Assembly: GCF_020621385.1 (NCBI RefSeq)
Contig: NZ_JAESVA010000004.1
Location: 508,598 to 572,597 of the forward strand
Origin: Acidisoma cellulosilyticum
GTDB taxonomy: Bacteria; Pseudomonadota; Alphaproteobacteria; Acetobacterales; Acetobacteraceae
DNA: 64,000 bases
Reading direction: 5' to 3'
The position numbers and the translations under genes are program-made. Under the pieces are notes generated by a model. That model was not told the origin of the DNA. It saw only the letters and a program-made list of their open reading frames with translations, and searched no databases. Each line of letters begins with the position of its first letter. Position 1 is the first letter of the stretch. Below are positions 44,469 to 52,163 of the stretch, in pieces.

Positions 44469-45985
44469 TGCAGCTTCTGGAAACCCGCGGCGTCGGTAAG
44501 ATTTTCGGTCGCGTGACCGCGCTGGAGCAGATGGACCTCGTGCTCAACCAGGGCGAGGTGCTGGGACTTGTGGGCCAAAACGGCTCCGGCAAATCGACCC
44601 TGCTCAAGATCATCGGCGGTCTGGTGCAGCCGAGCAGCGGGGAGATGCTGTTGCATGGCAAGCCAGTGCGACTGCGCAGCCAGTCCGACGCCACCATGCA
44701 CGGCATCGGTATGGTGCATCAGGAACAATCCCTGGTGCCGAACCTGACCGTCGCCGAAAACATCTTCCTCGACAAGCCCAATCCCGCCAAGGCCCAGGGC
44801 CTTTACCGCTGGAAGCAATTGTATGAGGCGGCGGCCGCGCAACTCCGCAAGATCGAGGTCGATATCGATCCGCGCGCCATTGTCGAAGACCTGCGTTTCG
44901 CGCAACGGCAGCAGGTGGAGCTTGCCAAGGTCCTGGCGGTCGAGGATCTGGTCAGTCACCCGCCCATCATCCTGTTCGATGAGCCGACATCGGTTCTGAC
45001 GCCCGAAGAGATCAGGCTTCTGTTCCGGCAGATCGACCGTCTGCGCCAATCGGCCGCCATCGTCTTCGTCTCGCACAGGTTGGATGAGATCCTTCATATC
45101 AGTGACCGCGCGGTTGTCATGACCGACGGCCGCAAGGTTGCAGACGAGCCGGTCAGCGCGCTTAACCGTGAAAGCCTCTATCGCCTCATGGTCGGGCGGC
45201 AGCGCGCCATACGCGCCCCGCGTGGCATCCAAAGCGATGAGGCAGACCCATCCAAGGCAAGGCTGCAGGTGTCCGGCCTGAGCGCGGGCCAGCAGGTGCG
45301 GCCAGCCACGCTCTCGGTCGCGCCGGGCGAGATTCTCGGCCTGCTGGGTGTGCAGAGTTCGGGTGCGGAGGAATTCTGCCGTGCGCTGTTCGGTGCGGAA
45401 GATAATGTCCAAGGCAAGATCAAGCTGAACGGCGCCCAGATCAGCGTGCCATCCCCGGCGGCCGCCGTGCAGGCGGGCATCGGCTATCTGCCCGCCAATC
45501 GCCATGTCGAAGGCATGCTGAAGGGCCGCACGCTTGTGGAAAACATGGCCCTGACCTTCGGGCTGGATTACGGGCATCGTGGAATTCTCGTCAATCGCCG
45601 GGCGGAACGGCAGGTGGCAACGGAGTGGATCGGTCGTCTGAAGGTCAAGACGCGGTCGGCCGATGCGCGCATCGACGATCTGAGCGGCGGCAATCAGCAG
45701 AAGGTCGTGCTCGGCAAATGGCTGCTGTCCCGCCGCCTGCAATTGCTGCTGCTCGATCATCCGACGCGGGGGCTCGATCCTGGTGCGCGGGATGATCTGT
45801 TCGCGGTCATCCGCGCCGAAGCGGCCAAGGGCCTGTCCGTCATCTTCATCGCGGACACGATCGGTGAAGTGCTGGACTTGTCGGATCGGGTCATCGTCAT
45901 GCGCGACGGTACGATGAGCGCCGAATACAACCTCAACCGAGGGGACGCGCCGAGCGAGGAAGACCTCGTTCGGGCGATGGTGTGA
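44468..45985 (+). CDS. Sugar-type ABC importer ATPase (two domains), system 2
   Basis: The protein has 505 residues with two nucleotide-binding domains. Domain 1 has Walker A GQNGSGKST, the signature-like FAQRQQVELAK and Walker B LFDEPTSVL. Domain 2 has a degenerate Walker A (GVQSSGAEE), a full SGGNQQK and, unusually, LLDHPTRG, so His replaces the Walker B Glu seen as DEPTRG in system 1. Hydrolysis is expected to rest on site 1. The gene overlaps permease 1 and abuts permease 2. Confidence 0.91.
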   Translation: MQLLETRGVGKIFGRVTALEQMDLVLNQGEVLGLVGQNGSGKSTLLKIIGGLVQPSSGEMLLHGKPVRLRSQSDATMHGIGMVHQEQSLVPNLTVAENIFLDKPNPAKAQGLYRWKQLYEAAAAQLRKIEVDIDPRAIVEDLRFAQRQQVELAKVLAVEDLVSHPPIILFDEPTSVLTPEEIRLLFRQIDRLRQSAAIVFVSHRLDEILHISDRAVVMTDGRKVADEPVSALNRESLYRLMVGRQRAIRAPRGIQSDEADPSKARLQVSGLSAGQQVRPATLSVAPGEILGLLGVQSSGAEEFCRALFGAEDNVQGKIKLNGAQISVPSPAAAVQAGIGYLPANRHVEGMLKGRTLVENMALTFGLDYGHRGILVNRRAERQVATEWIGRLKVKTRSADARIDDLSGGNQQKVVLGKWLLSRRLQLLLLDHPTRGLDPGARDDLFAVIRAEAAKGLSVIFIADTIGEVLDLSDRVIVMRDGTMSAEYNLNRGDAPSEEDLVRAMV

Positions 45986-45987
45986 CC

Positions 45988-46980
45988 ATGTCTCATGTCC
46001 AGCCTGCCACTGATCCGTTGGTCCCCGCGAAACCCGGCTTCGCGGAGCGGCGGGCGGCTCTGCGGCGCGGCGTGCCGCTCGCCGTTCTTATCCTTCTCGT
46101 CGGCGTCAGTGCCATCATCGCACCGGGAACATTGTCACCCGCCGCGCTCAATGGCTTCATCTCGGACGCAGCACCGCTGATGATCCTTGTCATCGGCAGC
46201 ACGATCCCCATCCTGACCGGCAGTATTGACCTGTCCGTCGCCGGCATCGCCTCCATCACCGGCGTAATGCTGGTCGTGCTGGCGCCAATCTTCGGCCCTT
46301 GGACCTGCCTGGTGGTCGTGCTTCTCGCGCTTCTTTTTGGCGCGCTGCAGGGCTGGCTGCATGCCTGGCTGCAGATACCCTCCTTCATCACCACGCTCGG
46401 CACGCTCAGCATGCTATCCGGCCTGTCGCTTTTGCTTTCGAACGCGACGGCGCAACCGCTGCCGGACAGCGATCCCTTCATCAATCTTCTCGGCGATACC
46501 AGCTTCGATATACCCAATACGGGCTTTGCCACTTTGGTGCTGGTCGCCGTCCTGGCGCTGGTGATGCGTTATACAAGGATCGGGCGTGACCTTTTCGCGC
46601 TCGGCGCGGGTGAGCGGGCAGCCCTGATGTCAGGGGTTCGCAACGTGCGCCTGCGCAGCTTCGCCTTTGCTATCTCCGCCGGGTGCGCAGCGCTGGCGGG
46701 GCTGGCTCTCGTCTCCGTGACCCAGTTCAGCTCTCCGACACTGGCCGGCAATCTGCTTCTGCTCTCGATCGTCGGCGTCGTTCTGGGCGGAACCGCCATA
46801 TCGGGCGGGGTCGGCGGTCTTTGGGCCGGTGTCATTGGCGGTCTTATCACCGCCTGGCTGCGGGTCGCGACGGTGCTGATCGGGGTGAAACCGACCGGGC
46901 AATATATCGTTTTCGGCGTCATGGCGCTGATCGCCGTCTTCCTCACGACCGATCGCACCAAGATCGGCATCATCAAATAA
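45988..46980 (+). CDS. Sugar-type ABC importer permease 2, system 2
   Basis: The protein has 330 residues from ATG at 45988; a GTG at 45982 overlapping the ATPase stop is the alternative. TGSIDLSVAGIAS, GRDLFALGAGERAALMSG and GGTAISGGVGGLWAG are RbsC-family segments. It completes a heterodimeric permease pair with the gene at 43443. A YciI gene follows after 15 bp. Confidence 0.9.
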   Translation: MSHVQPATDPLVPAKPGFAERRAALRRGVPLAVLILLVGVSAIIAPGTLSPAALNGFISDAAPLMILVIGSTIPILTGSIDLSVAGIASITGVMLVVLAPIFGPWTCLVVVLLALLFGALQGWLHAWLQIPSFITTLGTLSMLSGLSLLLSNATAQPLPDSDPFINLLGDTSFDIPNTGFATLVLVAVLALVMRYTRIGRDLFALGAGERAALMSGVRNVRLRSFAFAISAGCAALAGLALVSVTQFSSPTLAGNLLLLSIVGVVLGGTAISGGVGGLWAGVIGGLITAWLRVATVLIGVKPTGQYIVFGVMALIAVFLTTDRTKIGIIK

Positions 46981-46995
46981 CAAGGATCATCCGGA

Positions 46996-47280
46996 ATGCT
47001 GTTTGCCATTCATTGTCTGGACAAGCCGGACGGGCTGGAAAAGCGCCTCGCCCATCACGCGGCGCATCGCGCCTATCTTCAGGAGGGCCATGCGCATCTT
47101 GTCGTGGCGGGGCCGCTTGTCTCAGATGACGGGGAGACGATGATCGGCAGTCTTTTCCTGGTCGAAGTGCCGTCACGCGCCGCTGCCGAAGCGTTCAATG
47201 CCCAGGACCCCTTCGTCAAGGAAGGCATCTGGGGACAGGTCATCATCCGCCGATTCGACAAGAAGACTGACAACCGCTGA
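46996..47280 (+). CDS. YciI-family small enzyme-like protein, copy 2
   Basis: The protein has 94 residues and clearly resembles the copy at 36443-36736 (IHCLDKPDGLEKRLAHH, GPLVSDDGETMIGSLFLVE, FNAQDPF). It has the conserved His/Asp pattern of the YCII superfamily. It is the last gene of importer 2, followed by a hairpin terminator. The recurrence of a YciI gene with each hydroxyquinol-linked importer argues for a shared catalytic step, perhaps elimination or isomerisation on a ring intermediate. Confidence 0.84.
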   Translation: MLFAIHCLDKPDGLEKRLAHHAAHRAYLQEGHAHLVVAGPLVSDDGETMIGSLFLVEVPSRAAAEAFNAQDPFVKEGIWGQVIIRRFDKKTDNR

Positions 47281-47284
47281 GATC

Positions 47285-47305
47285 GGCGCCCCTGTTAAGG
47301 GCGCC
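47285..47305. terminator. Hairpin terminator after importer 2 operon
   Basis: GGCGCCC at 47285-47291 pairs perfectly with GGGCGCC at 47299-47305 around seven bases. It begins four bases after the YciI stop and 22 bp before the end of the convergent gene. No long T run follows. Confidence 0.55.
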
Positions 47306-47326
47306 GCAGCCTGCCTGGGTTTAACT

Positions 47327-47848
47327 CTACATGATCGCCTGAATCAACGGCGCTTCGCTGAAAACGATCGCCGGCCGTTGCATTGAAAAAAGGCCGAGCG
47401 ATTCCGTCCAGGCTTCGCGTGAGATGCGGGCGAGTTCCCAATGCGCAGGCCTAGCCAAACTATCCAGCGGCAGGCTTGTGCTCGGTGCGAGGCGATAAAG
47501 ACAGGTATGACCGGAGGCCGACATTGCCGTTGGAAGCGAGGATGGCAATAACTGGCCATGGACCAGAATGACCGCGCCAGGCGCGGCGCAATTTTCCAGC
47601 GTCAAACTCTCAAGAAAACTGACCAGATAGGGAAGCTGAGCGGCCCCGGCGGTCCAGGCTAATGCGACACGATTGGCCCGGAACGGCGAATGGGCGGTGG
47701 AAACACCCAAAGGCTGGCGGAGCGTCGTGTAACTATGGGGCGCAACCGGTTGCCGTCGCTCAAGAAAATCTTCAATCTCGAACCCAATAAGGCCTAGCTG
47801 GTTTGAGCGATCATTTAAGCGAATGGAATCCACAGAGCCGAGTACCAT
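47327..47848 (-). CDS. Protein of unknown function
   Basis: The protein has 173 residues. I do not recognise its family. A purine-rich ribosome site (GGGGGAGGGG) lies immediately before the ATG, which supports real translation. The sequence has no signal peptide, no membrane segment and no repeats; it contains a mixed alpha/beta pattern with FRANRVALAWTAGAAQLPYL and GAVILVHGQLLP. It is divergent from the monooxygenase-like gene at 47952 and may share its control region. Confidence 0.55.
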   Translation of the reverse strand: MVLGSVDSIRLNDRSNQLGLIGFEIEDFLERRQPVAPHSYTTLRQPLGVSTAHSPFRANRVALAWTAGAAQLPYLVSFLESLTLENCAAPGAVILVHGQLLPSSLPTAMSASGHTCLYRLAPSTSLPLDSLARPAHWELARISREAWTESLGLFSMQRPAIVFSEAPLIQAIM

Positions 47849-47871
47849 CCCCTCCCCCTTTTTATAATTTT

Positions 47872-47889
47872 AAAAGCTTCCGAGCTTTT
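47872..47889. promoter_or_regulatory. AT-rich perfect dyad between divergent genes
   Basis: AAAAGCT-TCCG-AGCTTTT is a perfect 7-bp stem with a 4-base loop. It looks like a small bidirectional terminator but lies between divergent gene starts (47848 and 47952), so an operator is also possible. Confidence 0.35.
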
Positions 47890-47951
47890 CTTTCCTTGAT
47901 ATTACCGCATAAGTTTCCGTCAAAACAGAGCTAAGATAGGAGCCAGGGGAT

Positions 47952-48248
47952 ATGACCCAACCGATTGATATCGTTGCAGTCCTCACCATAAAGGCCGGAC
48001 ACGAGGCTGAGATCTTTGAGTCGGCGGTTCGCTGCACTGCAGCAAGCCGCAAAGAAGAAGGCTGCCTGCTCTACAAGCCCTACCGCTCGCAGGAAACCTC
48101 CCCCCAGCTCATTTTTGTGGAGCGCTGGAAGGACAAGGCAGCCATCGCATTTCATGAAAGCACCGAGCACTTCAAAGCCTTCATCGCGTCTATGGATGGC
48201 AAGCTGACGAAAGCGCCCGAGATTCTTCTGCTCGATGAGCTTGGATAA
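47952..48248 (+). CDS. Antibiotic biosynthesis monooxygenase (ABM/YgiN-like) protein
   Basis: The protein has 98 residues, one ABM domain. AGGAGCCAGGGG precedes the ATG. The hallmarks are VLTIKAGHEAEIFESAV, EEGCLLYKPYRS and FVERWKDKAAIAFHEST, with the ligand-pocket His near the end (STEHFKAFI). Family members are cofactor-free quinol oxygenases or reactive-ring chaperones. Its place among hydroxyquinol and protocatechuate genes suggests oxidation or handling of a quinol. It is convergent with the SDR gene. Confidence 0.82.
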   Translation: MTQPIDIVAVLTIKAGHEAEIFESAVRCTAASRKEEGCLLYKPYRSQETSPQLIFVERWKDKAAIAFHESTEHFKAFIASMDGKLTKAPEILLLDELG

Positions 48249-48257
48249 GCTGGCGGC

Positions 48258-49049
48258 TCAGCCAAGACCGGTGACAATGCCTCCGTCGCACCGGAGGGAA
48301 GCGCCCGTTGTCGAGCCTGCCATTTCGCTACAGACAAAGGCGATCATGGCCCCTATTTCATCCGTCGATGAAAAGCGGCGATTGAGCGATGTCGGACGCG
48401 CGCGATCGAAGAACTCTTTCTCGATCTCTTCGACCGCGCGCCCTGTCCGCTTCGCCTCGTCGACGATCATGGCCACCATGCCTTCTGTATTTGTCGGACC
48501 TGGTAGAACGCTGTTGACCGTCACACCGCTCCCACCCAGTTCGACAGCCAGCCCTCGGGCAACAGCGATCTGCGCGGTTTTGGAAACGCCATAGTGGATC
48601 ATGTCGACCGGTGTCAGCAGGCCACTCTCGCTTGAAATAAAGACGATACGGCCCCAAGCGCGACTGCGCATGCCTTCGCCGTAAAGTCGAGCCAACCTGA
48701 CACCCGATAAAACATTGACCTCAAACAATCGGCGCCAATCATCGTCCGAGATTTGAAAATAGGATTTTCGTTCGTATATTCCAACATTATTGACAAGAAT
48801 GTCCAAGTGTGGGACGGCAGCAGCAATTGCGGCAGCGCCCTCAGCCGTGCTGACATCTGCAGCGATGCCGGTCACAGATACGGCTGGGGCCAGTAATTGA
48901 ACCTCAGCCACGGCTTGATCGACGGCAGCCTGTGTACGGCCATTGATGATCATATCGGCGCCCGCACGCGCAATGGCTTTAGCCGCAGCCAATCCGATCC
49001 CGGTCGTGGACCCGGTCACCAACGCTAAACGACCTGCATTAATTTGCAT
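48258..49049 (-). CDS. SDR-family oxidoreductase
   Basis: The protein has 263 residues from ATG at 49049, with AAGGA upstream; the earlier ATG at 49070 lacks a ribosome site. The cofactor motif is TGSTTGIG, the structural NNVGIYE and the catalytic YGVSK. FVCSEMAGSTTGASLRCDGG closes the fold. It stands alone between the ABM gene and importer 3. It probably interconverts an alcohol and a ketone in quinate-type or cyclitol metabolism; the substrate is unknown. Confidence 0.85.
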   Translation of the reverse strand: MQINAGRLALVTGSTTGIGLAAAKAIARAGADMIINGRTQAAVDQAVAEVQLLAPAVSVTGIAADVSTAEGAAAIAAAVPHLDILVNNVGIYERKSYFQISDDDWRRLFEVNVLSGVRLARLYGEGMRSRAWGRIVFISSESGLLTPVDMIHYGVSKTAQIAVARGLAVELGGSGVTVNSVLPGPTNTEGMVAMIVDEAKRTGRAVEEIEKEFFDRARPTSLNRRFSSTDEIGAMIAFVCSEMAGSTTGASLRCDGGIVTGLG

Positions 49050-49211
49050 CTGCGAATTCCTTTCACGCATCGAGACCTGCCAGACCGGTCTACCGAACTC
49101 CCGAAACCGTCACATAATTTTTGACGATCGGCTCAGCCATACACCGTTCCATCGTCATCATGACCTTAGCCGCAATCGCAATATAAAAGCGGAATGCCAA
49201 GCAGAAGTCTC

Positions 49212-49234
49212 GCCAGATCAAACACCAATCTGGC
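49212..49234. terminator. Hairpin after the importer 3 operon
   Basis: GCCAGAT pairs perfectly with ATCTGGC around nine bases. It lies 31-53 bp past the stop of the cyclase gene that ends the leftward importer operon. The remainder of 49050-49264 shows no gene. Confidence 0.4.
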
Positions 49235-49264
49235 CAGCATGAAAACCGTAAGAACGGCAGGGCA

Positions 49265-50209
49265 TCACAAGATCGCGAAAGGCATGCCCGGAGATCCCGT
49301 GGCGCCGACGATCGACAGGGGCGAAAATACATAGACGAATTCCGAGACGCTTCTCTCGGCCAAAGCATCAAGCGCCATGCCTTCATGAAGGTATATCCCA
49401 TGGCGCATGATGAGGTGCTGATGGCAAGGCAGCACATAGTCCGGATCAGCCGGGGGCATGACCTCTATGGCGAAATTATCGGCACCGATCACGCTGGGTT
49501 GAAACGCGGACAAGTATTGCGCCGCGGGCAATCCGATCCCGGGCGAACTATCGTACCATGTCACGGCCTCGGTATAGAAACGCGACCCGTGCCCGGTTCT
49601 TATGAGGACGACATCGCCTGGCCTTAACCAGCCTTCGGTCGGCAGTCCCTGTCGCCGAAGGCAGAATATCAGATCATCGGTTGTGATCTCTGTCCCACGC
49701 GGCAAAGGCTCCCCTTTCAACCCCTGAATATCGAGGAGGACCGCCCGCGCGACGAAGATCGGTGCATGCTCAATACCAAGCCGCTTCAGGCCCGTCTCCG
49801 ACCACACATCCGCAAGCCGGTTGCCGTTATAGAGAAGCGTTTCGCAATGCCCGCAACCGCCGGCCGCCTGATGCCCCAGGTGGCCGAGCGCATCCATATG
49901 CGTCCCCATCTGGCCGATTTCGGTGCAAACGAAATCGTCATTCCAGATCGTTCGGCTTTTGGCGCCGACCGGGCCACCCGTGCCGCTCGACTGCCCTTGC
50001 AACCTGAGCGAGAACGAGCGCCCCGGGGAAAACGGCATATCGGGTGTATAGGGGAAGCCGAGAGGAATCGTTTCCCCAGAGCGTGCAAGTGTGAGCGCTT
50101 CAAGGACCTTTGCCGGACTAAGCAGATTGCCGTTGCCGCGCTGATCCTCTGCCCCCCATCGCGAGGGAAACCAATCCTCGCCAAGCGCCGGATTGTCATC
50201 CGCACTCAT
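49265..50209 (-). CDS. Cyclase-family (kynurenine formamidase-like) hydrolase
   Basis: The protein has 314 residues from ATG at 50209, overlapping the permease stop; the frame is open further upstream but runs inside the permease gene. The metal-binding motif GTHMDALGHLGH matches the HxxxDxxxH pattern of the cyclase superfamily. DVVLIRTGHG and an active-site His region (CHQHLIMRHGIYLHEG) follow. Such enzymes hydrolyse formamides, esters or lactones. Coupling to an importer beside quinate genes suggests a lactone or ester of the imported ring. Confidence 0.86.
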   Translation of the reverse strand: MSADDNPALGEDWFPSRWGAEDQRGNGNLLSPAKVLEALTLARSGETIPLGFPYTPDMPFSPGRSFSLRLQGQSSGTGGPVGAKSRTIWNDDFVCTEIGQMGTHMDALGHLGHQAAGGCGHCETLLYNGNRLADVWSETGLKRLGIEHAPIFVARAVLLDIQGLKGEPLPRGTEITTDDLIFCLRRQGLPTEGWLRPGDVVLIRTGHGSRFYTEAVTWYDSSPGIGLPAAQYLSAFQPSVIGADNFAIEVMPPADPDYVLPCHQHLIMRHGIYLHEGMALDALAERSVSEFVYVFSPLSIVGATGSPGMPFAIL

Positions 50210-51189
50210 GACATCCCCCCACGCAGACCGCCGACGCCCGCGAAGCTGCGGCGCCGCCGCAGAAACGCATAGCCACCCTCGGCCAGTATCAAGGAAATGA
50301 GGAGCACCCCACTCGCCAGGCTTTGGGCCCAGAATGGCGCGCCAAGGCTGGCAATACCGCTCACGAGAAAGCGCAGCGTAAAAAGGCCGATCATAATGCC
50401 GACGACACTCCCACGACCTCCTCGGAGCGCGACACCGCCAATCAGGCAGACCGTCACGGCATCCAGCAAGACGGCATCGTAACCCAAGGGCGTCGCGCTG
50501 TCGGATTGCAACGACATCACGGCGCCCGCCAGGCCGGCAAGCCCCGCTGACATCGCGAAGGCCAGGACGAGCGGGCGACGAACCGAGACGCCGGCGGCGC
50601 GGGCTTCCGTGCGGCCACCACCAATGGCGTAGATTTCGCGCCCCCAGGACGTAAAGGTCGTCAGGCCAAAGATCAGCAAGGCGACGACGATCAGCAAACC
50701 GCCCAAAGGTGACAGGAACAGCCAATGCGCACTGAGGAAGTCCGTCGCGTCCAGATCGGCGATTGGAATATTGACCGTCTGCTCGCCGGCCAGCAGCAGA
50801 GCGAAGCCACGAAAGGCAATCAAAGTTCCGACCGTAAAGATCAACGAATTAATTCTCAGCCTTGCGATGAACCAGCCCTGAGCCGCGCCGACCAAAGCGG
50901 CGAGAGCCGTTGAGGCCACAAGAGCCGGTAAAACGCCGAATGTTTCGAGTTTTATCGATAGAACGCCGGCCAAGGCCGCCATCGACCCGACGGACAGGTC
51001 CATCTCCCCTGCAACCATGGTCAATCCGACACCGAGCGCGATAACGCCCGTCAGAAAGGCGCCGTCGAGCAGGGACGCAATGCCCGCAACATGATAGTAA
51101 CTGGGTTCGCGCGTCGCGAAACCCGCGTAAACGACAAGCATGAGCGCGAAGCGCGCCGCGAATTCGCGCATCCTGTCCTGCCGGATCAT
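50206..51189 (-). CDS. Sugar-type ABC importer permease 2, system 3
   Basis: The protein has 327 residues in the RbsC family. AGEMDLSVGSMAALAG, GREIYAIGGGRTEARAAG and GGVALRGGRGSVVG are the conserved elements. It overlaps both the upstream permease and the downstream cyclase gene by 4 bp, so translation is tightly coupled. It pairs with the permease at 51186. Confidence 0.91.
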   Translation of the reverse strand: MIRQDRMREFAARFALMLVVYAGFATREPSYYHVAGIASLLDGAFLTGVIALGVGLTMVAGEMDLSVGSMAALAGVLSIKLETFGVLPALVASTALAALVGAAQGWFIARLRINSLIFTVGTLIAFRGFALLLAGEQTVNIPIADLDATDFLSAHWLFLSPLGGLLIVVALLIFGLTTFTSWGREIYAIGGGRTEARAAGVSVRRPLVLAFAMSAGLAGLAGAVMSLQSDSATPLGYDAVLLDAVTVCLIGGVALRGGRGSVVGIMIGLFTLRFLVSGIASLGAPFWAQSLASGVLLISLILAEGGYAFLRRRRSFAGVGGLRGGMS

Positions 51190-52160
51190 CGATGCTTTCT
51201 TCCCAGAACATGAAAGGTTCCCGTGGCCGCGACCACGACCAATCCGACGATCGCAATGCGAAGACCCGCCGAAAATCCGTTCAGAAGCATGAGATTCTCA
51301 AGAAGCGAGATAAGGATGGCCCCTAAAGCCGCTTGAAGCGGCGACCCCTCGCCGCCCCGCAGCGCAATGCCGCCCACCAGAACAGCCGCGATATAGTCAA
51401 AGTCATAACCACTGAACAGATTAGCCCTTGCCTCCGAGAACTGACAGACCGTGAACAAGGCAACGACCGCCACCATCAGGGACATGATCACGAGGGCCGT
51501 GCAGATGACACCATCGACGCCGATGCCGCTGGCATGTGCCGCGTCTCGGCTGGCACCGGTCAAAATCACTCTCCGTCCCAGACTTGTGCGACGGATGAGG
51601 AACCAGGCGAAAACCGTCAGGATCAGGAAAGCCCAACTCTGCGTCGGCACGCCCAAAGGCCGTCCTGTGCCAATCCAAATGGCCGCAGCGCCATTGATCC
51701 GCAGCACACCATTGCTGCTCAAGATCGATGCCAGGCCACGAAACGCAGCACCAAAGGCCAGTGTCGCGATGATGGGATTGCCTGTGATCACCACGGCGAC
51801 GCCTTGAAGGCCACCGGCCGCTATGGCCACCACAATTACGGCAACGACCCCGGCCGCCAAGCCCAGACTGGCTGTCACGATCGCAAAAATAACGGCGAGG
51901 AATGCCCCGAGAGAGGCCGCCGAGAGAGCAAAGAGATTCCCCGACAGCGTAATCACGCTCATGCCCACCGCGACGATGCCTGTCATGGACGCCGCGCGGA
52001 CAATCACCAGGGCGTTGCCGAAGGTCAGGAATGATGGAGTGGCAGCGCCTGCTATAATAAACAGGGCAAGAACGCCTATCATGACGATGAACGCGGGCCA
52101 TTGTCCTGCGTCACGCGACAAGTGCTGCCGCAGGCTCACTGATAAACTGGGCGGAATCAT
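51186..52160 (-). CDS. Sugar-type ABC importer permease 1, system 3
   Basis: The protein has 324 residues from ATG at 52160; a GTG codon directly before it is an alternative. The RbsC-type segments are LSGNLFALSAASLGAF, GRRVILTGASRDAAHASG and GGIALRGGEGSPLQA. The usual GxxDLS motif is altered to GNLFALS, a visible divergence in the substrate path. It lies 3 bp after the ATPase stop. Confidence 0.9.
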   Translation of the reverse strand: MIPPSLSVSLRQHLSRDAGQWPAFIVMIGVLALFIIAGAATPSFLTFGNALVIVRAASMTGIVAVGMSVITLSGNLFALSAASLGAFLAVIFAIVTASLGLAAGVVAVIVVAIAAGGLQGVAVVITGNPIIATLAFGAAFRGLASILSSNGVLRINGAAAIWIGTGRPLGVPTQSWAFLILTVFAWFLIRRTSLGRRVILTGASRDAAHASGIGVDGVICTALVIMSLMVAVVALFTVCQFSEARANLFSGYDFDYIAAVLVGGIALRGGEGSPLQAALGAILISLLENLMLLNGFSAGLRIAIVGLVVVAATGTFHVLGRKHR

Positions 52161-52163
52161 CAC

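Noticed and set aside
44375..45760. Leftward 461-codon open frame
   Set aside because: It is antisense to the importer 2 ATPase, whose Walker and signature motifs are unmistakable.
20743..47280. Classical myo-inositol (iol) catabolic cluster
   Set aside because: A Gfo/Idh/MocA enzyme and a sugar importer are present, but I see no IolE, IolD, IolB or IolC counterpart.
50210..50725. Possible long N-terminal extension of the cyclase-family gene
   Set aside because: The extension lies wholly inside the permease gene in another frame, and the ATGA overlap gives a normal start.
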